Positions 17,675 through 26,912 of a DNA stretch of 64,000 nucleotides are shown here, in pieces (the stretch's first letter is position 1; every line of letters begins with the position of its first letter). Source of the stretch: Maricaulis sp963976135 (lineage in GTDB: Bacteria; Pseudomonadota; Alphaproteobacteria; Caulobacterales; Maricaulaceae); NCBI RefSeq assembly GCF_963976135.1, contig NZ_CAXBKN010000001.1, positions 40,319 through 104,318 on the forward strand, given 5' to 3'. The notes beneath the pieces were generated by a model. That model had not been told where the DNA came from and made no database searches. It worked only from the letters and a program-made list of their open reading frames with translations. A program made the position numbers and the translations under genes.

Positions 17675-20380
17675 ATGAACCCGATGAATGTTGTCGTCGT
17701 AGAATCCCCTGCCAAAGCCAAGACCATCAATAAATATCTCGGCCCGGACTTCATCGTGCTGGCCAGTTTCGGCCATGTGCGCGATCTGCCGGCCAAGGAT
17801 GGCTCGGTCAAACCGGACGAAGATTTCGCGATGATGTGGGAAGTCGACCCGGCCTCGGCCAAGCGCGTCAAGGCGATCGCCGATGCGCTCAAGGACTCTG
17901 ACCGCCTGATCCTCGCGACTGACCCGGATCGCGAGGGTGAAGCGATTTCCTGGCATTTGCTCGAGGCGCTGACCAAACGCAAAGTCCTCAAGGACGTCAA
18001 GATCGAGCGCGTGGCCTTCAACGCCATCACCAGACAGGCCGTGCTCGACGCGATGGCGCATCCACGCGCCGTCGACATGGAATTGGTCAATGCCTATCTG
18101 GCCCGCCGGGCGCTGGATTACCTGGTCGGCTTCACCCTGTCGCCGGTACTTTGGCGCAAACTGCCCGGCTCACGCTCGGCCGGCCGCGTGCAATCGGTCT
18201 GCCTGCGCCTGATCTGCGACCGCGAGCTGGAAATCGAGAAATTCCGCTCCGAGGAATACTGGTCGGTGGATGCCGACATCGCCTCGGGCAGCGACAGCTT
18301 CCGCGCCCGCCTCGTCACCCATGACGGCAAGAAGCTGCAGAAGATGTCGCTCAAGGATCGCGCCATGGCCAATGCGGCCGTCGCGGCGATCGAGGCTGGC
18401 AGTTTCACCATCAATGCCGTCGAGGCCAAGCCGACCCGGCGCAATCCGCCGCCGCCCTTCACCACCTCGACCCTGCAACAGGAAGCGGCGCGCAAGCTCG
18501 GCTTCTCGGCAACGCGGACCATGCAGACGGCGCAGAAACTCTATGAGGGTGTCAATCTCGGCGGCGAGACCACCGGTCTGATCACCTATATGCGGACCGA
18601 CGGCGTCTCGATGGATGGCAGTGCCATCAACCAGGCCCGCGATGTCATCTCACGCGAACACGGCGCGCTTTACGTGCCCTCGGCGCCGCGCGCCTATTCC
18701 ACCAAGGCGAAAAACGCCCAGGAAGCGCACGAAGCCATCCGGCCGACCAGTTTCTCGCGCCTGCCGGAATCGCTGAGCCTTGATGGTGATATGGCGCGCC
18801 TCTACCAGCTGATCTGGCGCCGCGCCATGGCCAGCCAGATGGAAAGCGCCCGCTTTGAGCGCACCACAGTCGACATTGACAGCGCCGACAAGAAGACCGC
18901 CCTGCGCGCCGTCGGCTCTGTTCTCCTGTTCGACGGTTTCCTGGCCCTCTACCAGGAAGGCACGGATGATGAGGAGGACGAGGCCGAAGCCCGTCTGCCA
19001 AAGGTCGTCGCCGGCCGCGATGTCGGCATCGCCAAGACCCATGCCGACCAGCACTTCACCCAGCCGCCACCGCGCTTCACCGAAGCCTCGCTGGTCAAGC
19101 GCATGGAAGAACTCGGCATTGGCCGGCCGTCGACCTATGCCTCGACGCTGCAAGTCCTGTCGGCGCGCGACTATGTCCGGCTTGAGAAGAACCGTTTCTA
19201 TCCGGAGGACAAGGGCCGGGTCGTCACCGCCTTCCTCGAGAATTTCTTTGCGCGCTATGTCGAATATGATTTCACCGCGGCGCTCGAAACCCAGCTCGAC
19301 AAGGTCTCGGCCGGCGAGCTCGACTGGAAGCAATTGCTGCGCGACTTCTGGACTGATTTCCGCGCCGCCATCGACGATATCGGCGAGCTGCGCATCACCG
19401 CCGTGCTTGATGCGCTGAACGACGCCCTGGCGCCGCACATCTTCCCGGAAAAGGAAGATGGCAGCGATCCGCGCCTGTGCCCGTCCTGCAAGGAAGGCAC
19501 GCTGAGCCTGCGGCTCGGCAAGTTCGGCGCTTTCCTGGGCTGTTCGAACCATCCCGACTGCAAGTTCACGCGCCAGATGAGCCCGAATGATGAGGGTGCC
19601 GGCGATAGTGATCGCGAGATCACCGTCGATCCGGTCACCGGCTCGATGATCATGCTGAAGAATGGCCGTTTCGGCTGGTATCTCGAAATTCCCGGCGAGG
19701 ACGAGGACGCCAAGCCCAAGCGCGCCTCCATCCCCAAGGGCTGGGATCCGCACACCCTGAGCGATGAACAGGCGATCAAACTCATCGCCCTGCCGCGCAC
19801 CATCGGGGCTCACCCGGAAGACGGCGAGCTGATCACCTCGAATATCGGCCGCTATGGCCCCTATGTTCATCATGGCAAGACCTATGCGAACATTCCCAAT
19901 GTCGAGGATGTGTTCGATATCGGGGTGAACCGGGCTGTCGCCGTACTGGCCGACAAAAAGGCCGGCGGCGGGCGTCAGAACTCCGCCACGACGCTGAAGG
20001 ATCTCGGCGAACATGATGGCAAGCCCTTGCGGATCATGAGCGGCCGTTTCGGTCCCTATGTGAAGTATGAGAAAATCAATGCCACCCTGCCCAAGGGCAC
20101 CGATCCGGAGACGGTGACCGTCGAGCAGGCCATGGAATGGGTCGAGGCCCGCGCCGCCAAGGGTGCCAAGCCGAAGAAGAAGCCGGCGGCCAAGAAGCCG
20201 GCTGCAAAGAAAAAGGCTCCAGCCAAGAAGAAGGCTCCGGCCAAGGCTGCGGCAGCAGACGCGGACGGCACGGCCAAGAAAGCGCCCGCCAAAAAGCCTG
20301 CGGCGAAGAAGGCCCCGGCCAGGAAGCCGGCCGCCAAGAAGCCTGCGGCGAAGACACCAGCTGCCGGAAAGGCGGATTGA
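17675..20380 (+). CDS. topA: DNA topoisomerase I
   Basis: This type IA topoisomerase of 901 residues relaxes negative supercoils. The Toprim domain is visible as VVVVESPAKAKTINKYL and LATDPDREGEAISWH. The catalytic tyrosine lies in GLITYMRTDG near residue 304. Zinc-ribbon repeats begin at CPSC near 602 (CPSCKEGTLSLRL, then GCSNHPDCKFTRQ). The last 65 residues are a Lys/Ala/Pro-rich tail (AKKPAAKKKAPAKKK), probably DNA-binding. The start may be 17675 or the second Met at 17684. Its end touches the start of rnr, indicating an operon. Confidence 0.97.
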   Translation: MNPMNVVVVESPAKAKTINKYLGPDFIVLASFGHVRDLPAKDGSVKPDEDFAMMWEVDPASAKRVKAIADALKDSDRLILATDPDREGEAISWHLLEALTKRKVLKDVKIERVAFNAITRQAVLDAMAHPRAVDMELVNAYLARRALDYLVGFTLSPVLWRKLPGSRSAGRVQSVCLRLICDRELEIEKFRSEEYWSVDADIASGSDSFRARLVTHDGKKLQKMSLKDRAMANAAVAAIEAGSFTINAVEAKPTRRNPPPPFTTSTLQQEAARKLGFSATRTMQTAQKLYEGVNLGGETTGLITYMRTDGVSMDGSAINQARDVISREHGALYVPSAPRAYSTKAKNAQEAHEAIRPTSFSRLPESLSLDGDMARLYQLIWRRAMASQMESARFERTTVDIDSADKKTALRAVGSVLLFDGFLALYQEGTDDEEDEAEARLPKVVAGRDVGIAKTHADQHFTQPPPRFTEASLVKRMEELGIGRPSTYASTLQVLSARDYVRLEKNRFYPEDKGRVVTAFLENFFARYVEYDFTAALETQLDKVSAGELDWKQLLRDFWTDFRAAIDDIGELRITAVLDALNDALAPHIFPEKEDGSDPRLCPSCKEGTLSLRLGKFGAFLGCSNHPDCKFTRQMSPNDEGAGDSDREITVDPVTGSMIMLKNGRFGWYLEIPGEDEDAKPKRASIPKGWDPHTLSDEQAIKLIALPRTIGAHPEDGELITSNIGRYGPYVHHGKTYANIPNVEDVFDIGVNRAVAVLADKKAGGGRQNSATTLKDLGEHDGKPLRIMSGRFGPYVKYEKINATLPKGTDPETVTVEQAMEWVEARAAKGAKPKKKPAAKKPAAKKKAPAKKKAPAKAAAADADGTAKKAPAKKPAAKKAPARKPAAKKPAAKTPAAGKAD

Positions 20381-20385
20381 TCGCG

Positions 20386-22641
20386 GTGAGCGAACACGAA
20401 AAACCCTCCGGCTTCAGCCGGGAAACCCTGATCGAGGCCATCAAGCGCGGGGCCGGCGCTCTCGACAAGCGCGGCCTGGCCCGCGCGCTCGGCCTCAAGA
20501 CAGGCGAACAGAAGAGCTTGCTCAGACAGGCCCTCGGCGGTCTTGAAGCCGAGGGTGTGATCCGCCGCGACGAACAACGCAATTACGCCCTGGCCGGTGA
20601 ATTGCCGCCGGTCTGCGTCGTCGAGATTACCGGCCGCGATATCGATGGCGAATTGCTCGCCCAGCCACCCCGCGCCGATGGCGATACCCCGCTGATCCGG
20701 CTTGCGCCGGGCGAAGGCGCCGGCGGGCGCGGCGATGCAGCGCTCGGGGTTGGCGACAAGGCGCTGGTGCGCCTGACGCCGGACGATGAGGGCGGCTATG
20801 AAGCACGCCTGATCCGCAAGCTGGGACATTCGGTCCAGAAGATCCTCTGCGTCCTGCGCAAGCCCGCCAAGGGCCCCTATCGTTTGATCCCGGTTGATCG
20901 CCGCTCGCGGCATGAACTCGTGCCGGCCAAGGGCGAATCCGACAAGGCCAATGATGGCGATCTGGTGGTGTGCGAACTCGCCAAGGAACGCCGCAACGGG
21001 CTGAAGACGGCAACGATTCTGGAAGTCCTCGGCGATGTCGATTCGCCCGGTGCCGGCAGCGTCATTGCGCTGCACTCGCATGGCGTCCCGATGGGGTTCG
21101 CCGATCTGGAGATGCGCGAAGCGGAAACCATCGCCTCGGCGAAACGGCAAGGTCGCGAAGATCTGCGCGCTTTGCCCCTGCTGACCATCGATCCGGAAGA
21201 CGCCAAGGACCATGACGACGCCGTCTGGGCCGCTGCTGATACTGATCCAAGGAATGAAGGTGGCTGGATCGTGATGGTCGCGATCGCCGATGTCGCCGCC
21301 TATGTCACGCCCGGCAGCGAGCTAGATCGCGGCGCCTTCAAGCGTGGCAATTCGGTCTATCTGCCCGACCGCGTCGTGCCGATGCTGCCCGAACGCCTGT
21401 CCAATGATTTGTGCTCCTTGCGCGAGGGCGAGGAACGTCCCTGCCTGGCTGTGCGCATGGTGTTCGACGCCCGCGGCCAGAAGAAGAGCCATAAATTCCT
21501 GCGCGGCTGGATGAAGTCGGCTGCCAAGCTCTCCTATAACGACGCCCAGGCGGCGATTGACGGCAAGGGCGACGCCAAGGCGAATGCCCTGCTCGACACA
21601 GTCCTGCGGCCGCTCTGGAGCGCCTACGCCGCCCTGTGCATCGCTCGCGCCAGACGCGAACCGCTTGAGATCGACTCGCCCGAACGGCGCGTCCGGGTCG
21701 GTGCCGACGGCCAGGTGACGGGGATTGAGCTGCGCGAGCGCTTCGACGCCCACCGCCTGATCGAGGAATGCATGATCCAGGCAAATGTCTGTGCGGCCGA
21801 GACCCTCGAGGAGCGACGCGTGCCCCTGATCTACCGGGTGCATGAAGAACCTTCCCGCGAAAAGATCGATGCACTGGCGGACTATCTGCCCAATGTCGGT
21901 TTGAAGTGGACGCGCGGCGACAAGATCGCGACCAGCCGCTTCAACCATCTGCTCAAGCAGGCCAAGGGCGGCGAACATTATGAGACCGTCAATGAGGTCG
22001 TTCTGCGCAGTCAGTCACAGGCCGTCTATCACACTGTCAATCAGGGCCATTTCGGCCTGCATCTGCAGCGCTATGCCCATTTCACCTCGCCGATCCGACG
22101 CTATGCCGACCTCACCGTCCACCGGGCCCTGATCCGCGCCCTCGATCTGGGCAATGACGGCCAGAGCGATGAGGAACGCAGCCGCCTGACCTCGATCGCC
22201 GAGGAAATCACCCAGCTGGAACGGCGCGCCATGGCCGCCGAACGCGATGCGGTTGACCGCTTTGTCGCGCTCTATCTGGCCGATCATGTTGGCGGGGAAT
22301 TCCCCGGCCGCATCACCGGCGTGACACGCTTTGGCGCCTTTGTCCGCCTCGCCGCCACCGGCGCCGACGGGCTGGTGCCGATCAGCCGTCTGGGCGAGGA
22401 GCGCTTCGTCCATGATGATCGCGCCCACGCCCTGATCGGCGAACAGACCGGTGGCCGCTACCGGCTCGGCATGTCTGTCACCGTGAAAATCGAGGAAGCC
22501 ACCCCGATCACCGGGGGCCTCCTGCTGGACATGGTCACCGAGGCCGAACCGGGCCCTCGCCCCAAGCGCGGTACGGGCCGCAGCGCTCCGGCTGGCGGCC
22601 GCACCGGCGGTCGGCCCTGGAAAAAGGGAAAACGGCGGTGA
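20386..22641 (+). CDS. rnr: Ribonuclease R
   Basis: This 3'-5' exoribonuclease of about 751 residues degrades structured RNA. An N-terminal winged-helix segment (RETLIEAIKRGAGALDKR) is followed by cold-shock domains, the RNB catalytic domain with the acidic motif DPEDAKDHDDAV near residue 274, and a C-terminal S1 domain (GRITGVTRFGAFVRL). A Gly/Arg/Lys-rich end (RSAPAGGRTGGRPWKKGKRR) follows. The start is uncertain: GTG at 20386 has GGA at 9 bases, while a TTG at 20377 overlaps the topA stop. The long upstream reading of this frame lies inside topA and is not part of the gene. Confidence 0.95.
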   Translation: MSEHEKPSGFSRETLIEAIKRGAGALDKRGLARALGLKTGEQKSLLRQALGGLEAEGVIRRDEQRNYALAGELPPVCVVEITGRDIDGELLAQPPRADGDTPLIRLAPGEGAGGRGDAALGVGDKALVRLTPDDEGGYEARLIRKLGHSVQKILCVLRKPAKGPYRLIPVDRRSRHELVPAKGESDKANDGDLVVCELAKERRNGLKTATILEVLGDVDSPGAGSVIALHSHGVPMGFADLEMREAETIASAKRQGREDLRALPLLTIDPEDAKDHDDAVWAAADTDPRNEGGWIVMVAIADVAAYVTPGSELDRGAFKRGNSVYLPDRVVPMLPERLSNDLCSLREGEERPCLAVRMVFDARGQKKSHKFLRGWMKSAAKLSYNDAQAAIDGKGDAKANALLDTVLRPLWSAYAALCIARARREPLEIDSPERRVRVGADGQVTGIELRERFDAHRLIEECMIQANVCAAETLEERRVPLIYRVHEEPSREKIDALADYLPNVGLKWTRGDKIATSRFNHLLKQAKGGEHYETVNEVVLRSQSQAVYHTVNQGHFGLHLQRYAHFTSPIRRYADLTVHRALIRALDLGNDGQSDEERSRLTSIAEEITQLERRAMAAERDAVDRFVALYLADHVGGEFPGRITGVTRFGAFVRLAATGADGLVPISRLGEERFVHDDRAHALIGEQTGGRYRLGMSVTVKIEEATPITGGLLLDMVTEAEPGPRPKRGTGRSAPAGGRTGGRPWKKGKRR

Positions 22642-23318
22642 GTGACGAGACACGCAAACCCGCGACCAAAGCCCTGCGCCCCCGCCTGGCCGCCTCGCTA
22701 ATCCTGACCCGCGGCAGCCGCCAGACGACGGAAGTGCTGATGGGGCGCCGCTCGGCACGGCATGTGTTCATGCCAAACAAATACGTATTTCCGGGGGGCC
22801 GCGTGGATCGCGCTGATCTCACAGCGCCCCTGGCGAAGGATCTCCCGTCAGACATTCTGACGGTCATGAGCCGGGTTATGCCCGAACGCCGGGCGCGGGC
22901 GGCCGCCATCGCCGCTGTGCGCGAAACGGCTGAAGAAACCGGTCTTCTGATCGCACGCGAAGCGGTGATCCGCTCGCGGCACGACAATTGGGCCCCCTTC
23001 CGGGCCTCCGGCGTCGCTCCCGATCTGTCAGGCCTGCGCCTGATCACCCGTGCGGTGACGCCACCGGGGCGATCGCGGCGTTTCGACACCTGGTTTTTTA
23101 CTGCCGATGCCAGCGCCTTGTGCGATGAACGGGCGCCGGAGCCGAGCTCCGAGCTTGAAGATGTACAATGGGTGCCGCTGGACAGGGCCCGCACGCTGGA
23201 CCTGCCAATGGTGACGCACTTCGTGCTCGACGAGCTCGGCCGTGTCCTGCCGCCATCACCTCAGCCAACCCGCTGGATACGCGACGTACGTGGCAAGATG
23301 GCAATCGAGACTCTGTGA
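22638..23318 (+). CDS. Nudix hydrolase
   Basis: The gene starts with GTG, overlapping the rnr stop by 4 bases (GTGA), so it is translationally coupled. The 226-residue protein has a Nudix box split by an insertion: FPGGRVDRADL, then about 35 residues, then AAVRETAEETGLLI with the metal-binding RExxEE core intact. This split layout resembles the NUDT7/NUDT19-like CoA-diphosphatase branch, although the defining CoA motif could not be confirmed. It hydrolyses some nucleoside diphosphate derivative; the substrate cannot be assigned. Confidence 0.88.
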   Translation: MSDETRKPATKALRPRLAASLILTRGSRQTTEVLMGRRSARHVFMPNKYVFPGGRVDRADLTAPLAKDLPSDILTVMSRVMPERRARAAAIAAVRETAEETGLLIAREAVIRSRHDNWAPFRASGVAPDLSGLRLITRAVTPPGRSRRFDTWFFTADASALCDERAPEPSSELEDVQWVPLDRARTLDLPMVTHFVLDELGRVLPPSPQPTRWIRDVRGKMAIETL

Positions 23319-23375
23319 CCGGCCCAGGTGCACAAATCAACTGACGCACAATGCGGCGCTGCCTATAGCTGAGCC

Positions 23376-24554
23376 ATGTTTACGCGTCTGACAGCTCCAC
23401 AATATGGGAATACCCGCGCCCTGATTGCGGCGATCTGCTGCGCTGCCGTGTGCGGCATCGTATTTGGCCTGTCCATGCCGTTGATTTCACTACGTTTGGA
23501 ATCCATGACCGGGTCCGCTCTCGTGATCGGCCTGAACGGCGCAGCCCTCGGCGTTTCGACCCTGGTGATGGCGCCACTGGTGCCACGCCTGATGGCGATG
23601 GTGCCGGCGCGGACGCTGTTGATCGGATCCCTCAGCCTCGCGGCGGTGACTTTTTTGCTCTTCCCGGCTTTGCCATCCGTCGCGCCCTGGTTCGTCCTTC
23701 GCTTCGTCGTCGGTTGCTTCATCACCGTGGTCTTTGTCGTCTCGGAAACCTGGATCAACCAAATCGTGACGCCGGAACGCCGCGCCTTCATGCTCGGCGT
23801 TTACGGCACCGCCTTGGCCGGCGGGTTCGGGATTGGCGGGTTGATCTTCGCCGGCTTCGGCCCGGCCGGCGATCTACCCTTCTTTCTCGCCAGCGCCGTG
23901 TTTCTGATCGGCATCGCTCCGGTTGCCCTGCTCCAGAGCCCTCAGGCCGTCGCCCCGGCGCGGGAGGACTCCTCGATGAGCGCAATCCTCAATGCAGCCG
24001 GATCGGCGCCTGCGGCCATCCTGGCGGGCCTCGCCTTCGGCGCGATCGAAACCTTGATCTTCTCGATGCTGCCCGTCTATGCCGAACGTATCACGATTGA
24101 TCCGGTTTCGATTGGCATGATGGTCTTCGCCGTCGCCATGGGCGTGCTCTCCTTCCAGATACCGCTCGGCTGGATCGCTGACCGGACCGACCGGCGCGGC
24201 ACACTGATCGCGATTGCTGCGGTCGCGACGCTGGGACCAGTCCTCGTCTGGATGGCGGGGACACATCTCGGCCTGCTTCTGCCGATACTCTTTATCCAGT
24301 CCGGTATCGCCAGCGGGCTCTATACGGTGGGCCTATCACTGCTGGGCGAACGCTTCACCGGCGGACGGATTGCGGCGGCCAACGCGGCCTTCATTTTTGC
24401 CTATGGGCTTGGCTCGCTGCTCTCGCCTCCGGCTGCGGGCGTGGCGATGGACGGCGTTGGGCCGGCCGGCCTGCTGGTCGTGCTGGCTGCAACCGCGGGC
24501 GCCTATCTGCTCTTCCTCGCTGCGACGCACCTGAAAGCGGCGCGTAGCAGTTGA
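23376..24554 (+). CDS. Major facilitator superfamily transporter
   Basis: This 392-residue protein has about twelve hydrophobic spans. The cytoplasmic loop signature between spans 8 and 9 is visible as GWIADRTDRRGTLI, and VPRLMAMVPARTLLIG fits the loop between spans 2 and 3. The closest remembered relatives are the YcaD-like MFS permeases (COG0477) of alphaproteobacteria. The substrate is unknown. It lies between the Nudix gene and rpmG and has its own 57-base upstream gap. Confidence 0.87.
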   Translation: MFTRLTAPQYGNTRALIAAICCAAVCGIVFGLSMPLISLRLESMTGSALVIGLNGAALGVSTLVMAPLVPRLMAMVPARTLLIGSLSLAAVTFLLFPALPSVAPWFVLRFVVGCFITVVFVVSETWINQIVTPERRAFMLGVYGTALAGGFGIGGLIFAGFGPAGDLPFFLASAVFLIGIAPVALLQSPQAVAPAREDSSMSAILNAAGSAPAAILAGLAFGAIETLIFSMLPVYAERITIDPVSIGMMVFAVAMGVLSFQIPLGWIADRTDRRGTLIAIAAVATLGPVLVWMAGTHLGLLLPILFIQSGIASGLYTVGLSLLGERFTGGRIAAANAAFIFAYGLGSLLSPPAAGVAMDGVGPAGLLVVLAATAGAYLLFLAATHLKAARSS

Positions 24555-24637
24555 CACCTGCTGCGCCTTGCGTATGTTCGCGCGCTCTCGCGACGGCATG
24601 GGGCCGAGCGCGCGCGCAGCATCAGGACGACTGAGCC

Positions 24638-24805
24638 ATGGCGAAACCTACTACCATCAAGATCCGCCTGAACTCCACGGCTGGCACGGGATATTTCTAC
24701 GTGACCAAGAAAAACGCGCGCACCATGACCGAAAAGCTCGTGCTGAAAAAGTACGACCCGGTTGCCCGCAAGCACGTCGAGTTCAAAGAAGGCAAAATCA
24801 AGTAA
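24638..24805 (+). CDS. rpmG: 50S ribosomal protein L33
   Basis: This 55-residue basic protein starts MAKPTTIKIRLNSTAG and ends FKEGKIK. It contains GYFYVTKKNART and KLVLKKYDPVARKHV, which are diagnostic of L33. It lacks the four zinc cysteines, so it is the C-minus (zinc-independent) form. GGAC/AGGA lies upstream of the ATG. A terminator follows 36 bases after the stop. Its position next to pleD-divK matches Caulobacter-type genomes. Confidence 0.96.
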   Translation: MAKPTTIKIRLNSTAGTGYFYVTKKNARTMTEKLVLKKYDPVARKHVEFKEGKIK

Positions 24806-24840
24806 GACGGGTTTCTGTCTGACTTGCCAAGCGTAGATCG

Positions 24841-24862
24841 GGCCGCAGCACACGCTGCGGCC
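24841..24862 (+). terminator. rpmG terminator hairpin
   Basis: GGCCGCAGC pairs with GCTGCGGCC (9 bp, loop ACAC), followed by TTCTGCGTGTTT. It separates rpmG from the convergent pleD gene. Confidence 0.75.
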
Positions 24863-24979
24863 TTCTGCGTGTTTGGACGACGGGTCGTGCGCAATTGCGG
24901 AAAATCGGGTGTCTGAGGCCGGAGCTGCGCGCAGAAACCCCGGCGGCAAGACTGACAGCAATGAGATGATCAACCGGTA

Positions 24980-26344
24980 TCAGGCCGCGACGCTGGTGGC
25001 CGCCTCGACGCGGTTACGTCCCTCGCCCTTGGCGAGATAGAGCGCTTCATCCGCCCGGCGCAACAGAGATTCGGCGGTTTCGCCATCCTCGGCCTGGGCA
25101 CAGCCAATACTCACCGTCACGCTGGTGGTACGGCCGTCACCGATCGCGAACGGCTCGGCCGCAATCGAGGCCCGCAGACGCTCGGAGGCGCCCCTCGCCT
25201 CTGCCAGCCCGGCCCCGGGCATGACAATCACGAACTCCTCGCCGCCATAGCGCGCCGCCAGATCGAGCGCGCGCAGATCGCGCTGTATCCGCTCGGAGAA
25301 ACCGCGCAAGACATAGTCGCCGCCTTCATGGCCAAAGCGGTCATTAATGCTCTTGAAGTGATCGATATCGGCGATCAGCAGGGAGACCGGCGCGCCGCCA
25401 TTATTGGAGCCTTCCATCGCCTGATGCAGGCGCGAGGCGATATAGCGGCGATTATGCAATCCCGTCAGCGGATCGGTGATCGCCATTTCCAGGCTCTCAT
25501 CGAGCTGGGTGCGCAATCGATCCGCATAGCGCTTGCGCCGCAACTGGGTGCTCACACGGGCCATCATCTCGCCGGCATCGACCGGACGATGGATAATATC
25601 ATTCACGCCCAGATCGAGAGCGCGCACAGCGCTCGGGGTATCCCCGGGATTGATCACGGCCAGGATCGGCATTTGCCGGGTCGCGGCGTCGGCACGGACA
25701 CGGGCACAAAGCCGCAGGCCGTCAAAGCCCGGCGAGGTCAGGTCGACAATCAGAAGATCGGCGTTTTTCCGCGCCGCTTCGAGCCCCTTGACCGGGTCCG
25801 TCTCGACCTGGGTGCGGACCTGGGCGGGCATCGCCGCGGCATAGCGGGTCGCGGCGCGCGAATCGGCGCTGATCACGACGGCACAGGCCACGGATTCCAG
25901 CTCGCCGAGCGGCTCCGACATCACATGGCTCAGCGCATCGCTCGATTCGCGGTGGCGCAATTCATCGAGCACTGTCTTCAGGCGCAGAAGGGAGCGCACC
26001 CGTGCAAACAGGGTGACATCATCAATCGGTTTGGTGAGAAAATCATCGGCACCGGATTCCAGGCCGCGGATACGGTCTTCGCGCTGATCGAGCGCGGTCA
26101 CCATCACAACAGGGATATGCCGGGTGCGCGGCTCGTCTTTGAGCAGCCGACAGGTCTCATAGCCATCCATGCCGGGCATCATGACATCAAGCAGAATCAG
26201 ATCGGGCTGTTCAAGCTTGGCCGCTTCGATGGCCGCGAATCCGTCAACAGCCGTGCAGACGTCGAAATATTCGGCCTGAAGCTTGGCCTCAAGCAGCCGG
26301 ACATTGGCCGGCTGGTCATCAACAACCAGGATTCGCGCGCTCAT
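24980..26344 (-). CDS. pleD: Response regulator diguanylate cyclase PleD
   Basis: This 454-residue protein has two receiver domains and a GGDEF domain, and makes cyclic di-GMP at the differentiating pole. Receiver 1 has DD at 9-10 and the phosphoacceptor Asp53 in LILLDVMMPGMDG. Receiver 2 (about 155-275) is degenerate and serves dimerisation. The cyclase signature is GGEEF at about 368-372, preceded by the inhibitory I-site RxxD (RALD) five residues upstream. Length, Asp53 and the GGEEF position all coincide with Caulobacter PleD. It follows divK by 11 bases in one operon. Confidence 0.96.
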   Translation of the reverse strand: MSARILVVDDQPANVRLLEAKLQAEYFDVCTAVDGFAAIEAAKLEQPDLILLDVMMPGMDGYETCRLLKDEPRTRHIPVVMVTALDQREDRIRGLESGADDFLTKPIDDVTLFARVRSLLRLKTVLDELRHRESSDALSHVMSEPLGELESVACAVVISADSRAATRYAAAMPAQVRTQVETDPVKGLEAARKNADLLIVDLTSPGFDGLRLCARVRADAATRQMPILAVINPGDTPSAVRALDLGVNDIIHRPVDAGEMMARVSTQLRRKRYADRLRTQLDESLEMAITDPLTGLHNRRYIASRLHQAMEGSNNGGAPVSLLIADIDHFKSINDRFGHEGGDYVLRGFSERIQRDLRALDLAARYGGEEFVIVMPGAGLAEARGASERLRASIAAEPFAIGDGRTTSVTVSIGCAQAEDGETAESLLRRADEALYLAKGEGRNRVEAATSVAA

Positions 26345-26355
26345 CGCATCGCCCC

Positions 26356-26721
26356 CTAATCGAGAAACTGTCGGACGGTTTCGATAAAGGTGGTCACCGT
26401 GATCGGTTTCGACAGATAGGCCTCGCAGCCCCCCTGGCGAATCCGCTCCTCATCCCCCTTCATCGCGAACGCGGTCACTGCCACAATCGGAATCGAGCAC
26501 AAGGTCTCGTCATCCTTCAGCCATTTGGTGACTTCAAGGCCGGATACCTCCGGCAATTGAATATCCATCAGGATGAGATCGGGCAGATGTTCACGGGCCA
26601 TTTCCATGGCCTTGAAGCCGTCCTTGGTCTGCAAGGTCTCATAACCATGAGCCTCGAGCAGATCGTTGAACAGCTTCATGTTCAGCTCGTTGTCTTCGAC
26701 AATCAGGACCTTTTTGGGCAT
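26356..26721 (-). CDS. divK: Single-domain response regulator DivK
   Basis: This 121-residue receiver-only protein coordinates polarity and the cell cycle by binding the kinases DivJ, PleC and DivL, which ultimately lowers CtrA activity. From MPKKVLIVEDN at 26721 the phosphoacceptor is Asp53 in LILMDIQLPEVSG. The conserved VTAFAMKGDEERI and YLSKPI segments (Thr and Lys of the receiver switch) are present. Four extra codons at 26733 are possible but unlike relatives. It is first in the divK-pleD operon. Confidence 0.97.
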   Translation of the reverse strand: MPKKVLIVEDNELNMKLFNDLLEAHGYETLQTKDGFKAMEMAREHLPDLILMDIQLPEVSGLEVTKWLKDDETLCSIPIVAVTAFAMKGDEERIRQGGCEAYLSKPITVTTFIETVRQFLD

Positions 26722-26810
26722 GACCTGCAGCATGTCGATGACGCGCTTCCCGTTGTTTGAGCGCTTGTAACGCGCCTGTTGAACCCCATCCGCAATAAAC
26801 CCGATCTTCC

Positions 26811-26817
26811 TTAACCA
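26811..26817 (+). promoter_or_regulatory. CtrA-like half-site upstream of divK
   Basis: TTAACCA occurs about 90 bases before the divK start. The second TTAA half of a full CtrA site (seven bases on) is absent, so only a half-site can be claimed. divK is reported to depend partly on CtrA in Caulobacter. Confidence 0.25.
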
Positions 26818-26912
26818 ACAATGAGTCAGCGGCCACTTTCATCGCCAAAGGGAACAAGATAAGAACAAATGACGGCCTGGGTAGTATATCGGCACCGGAA
26901 AGCGGCGAAAGC

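Noticed and set aside
18650..20014. Open frame of 454 codons antisense to topA
   Set aside because: It is a shadow of the topoisomerase frame.
20160..20370. Repetitive AAG/GCC DNA at the end of topA
   Set aside because: It encodes the Lys/Ala/Pro-rich topoisomerase tail and is not an independent repeat.
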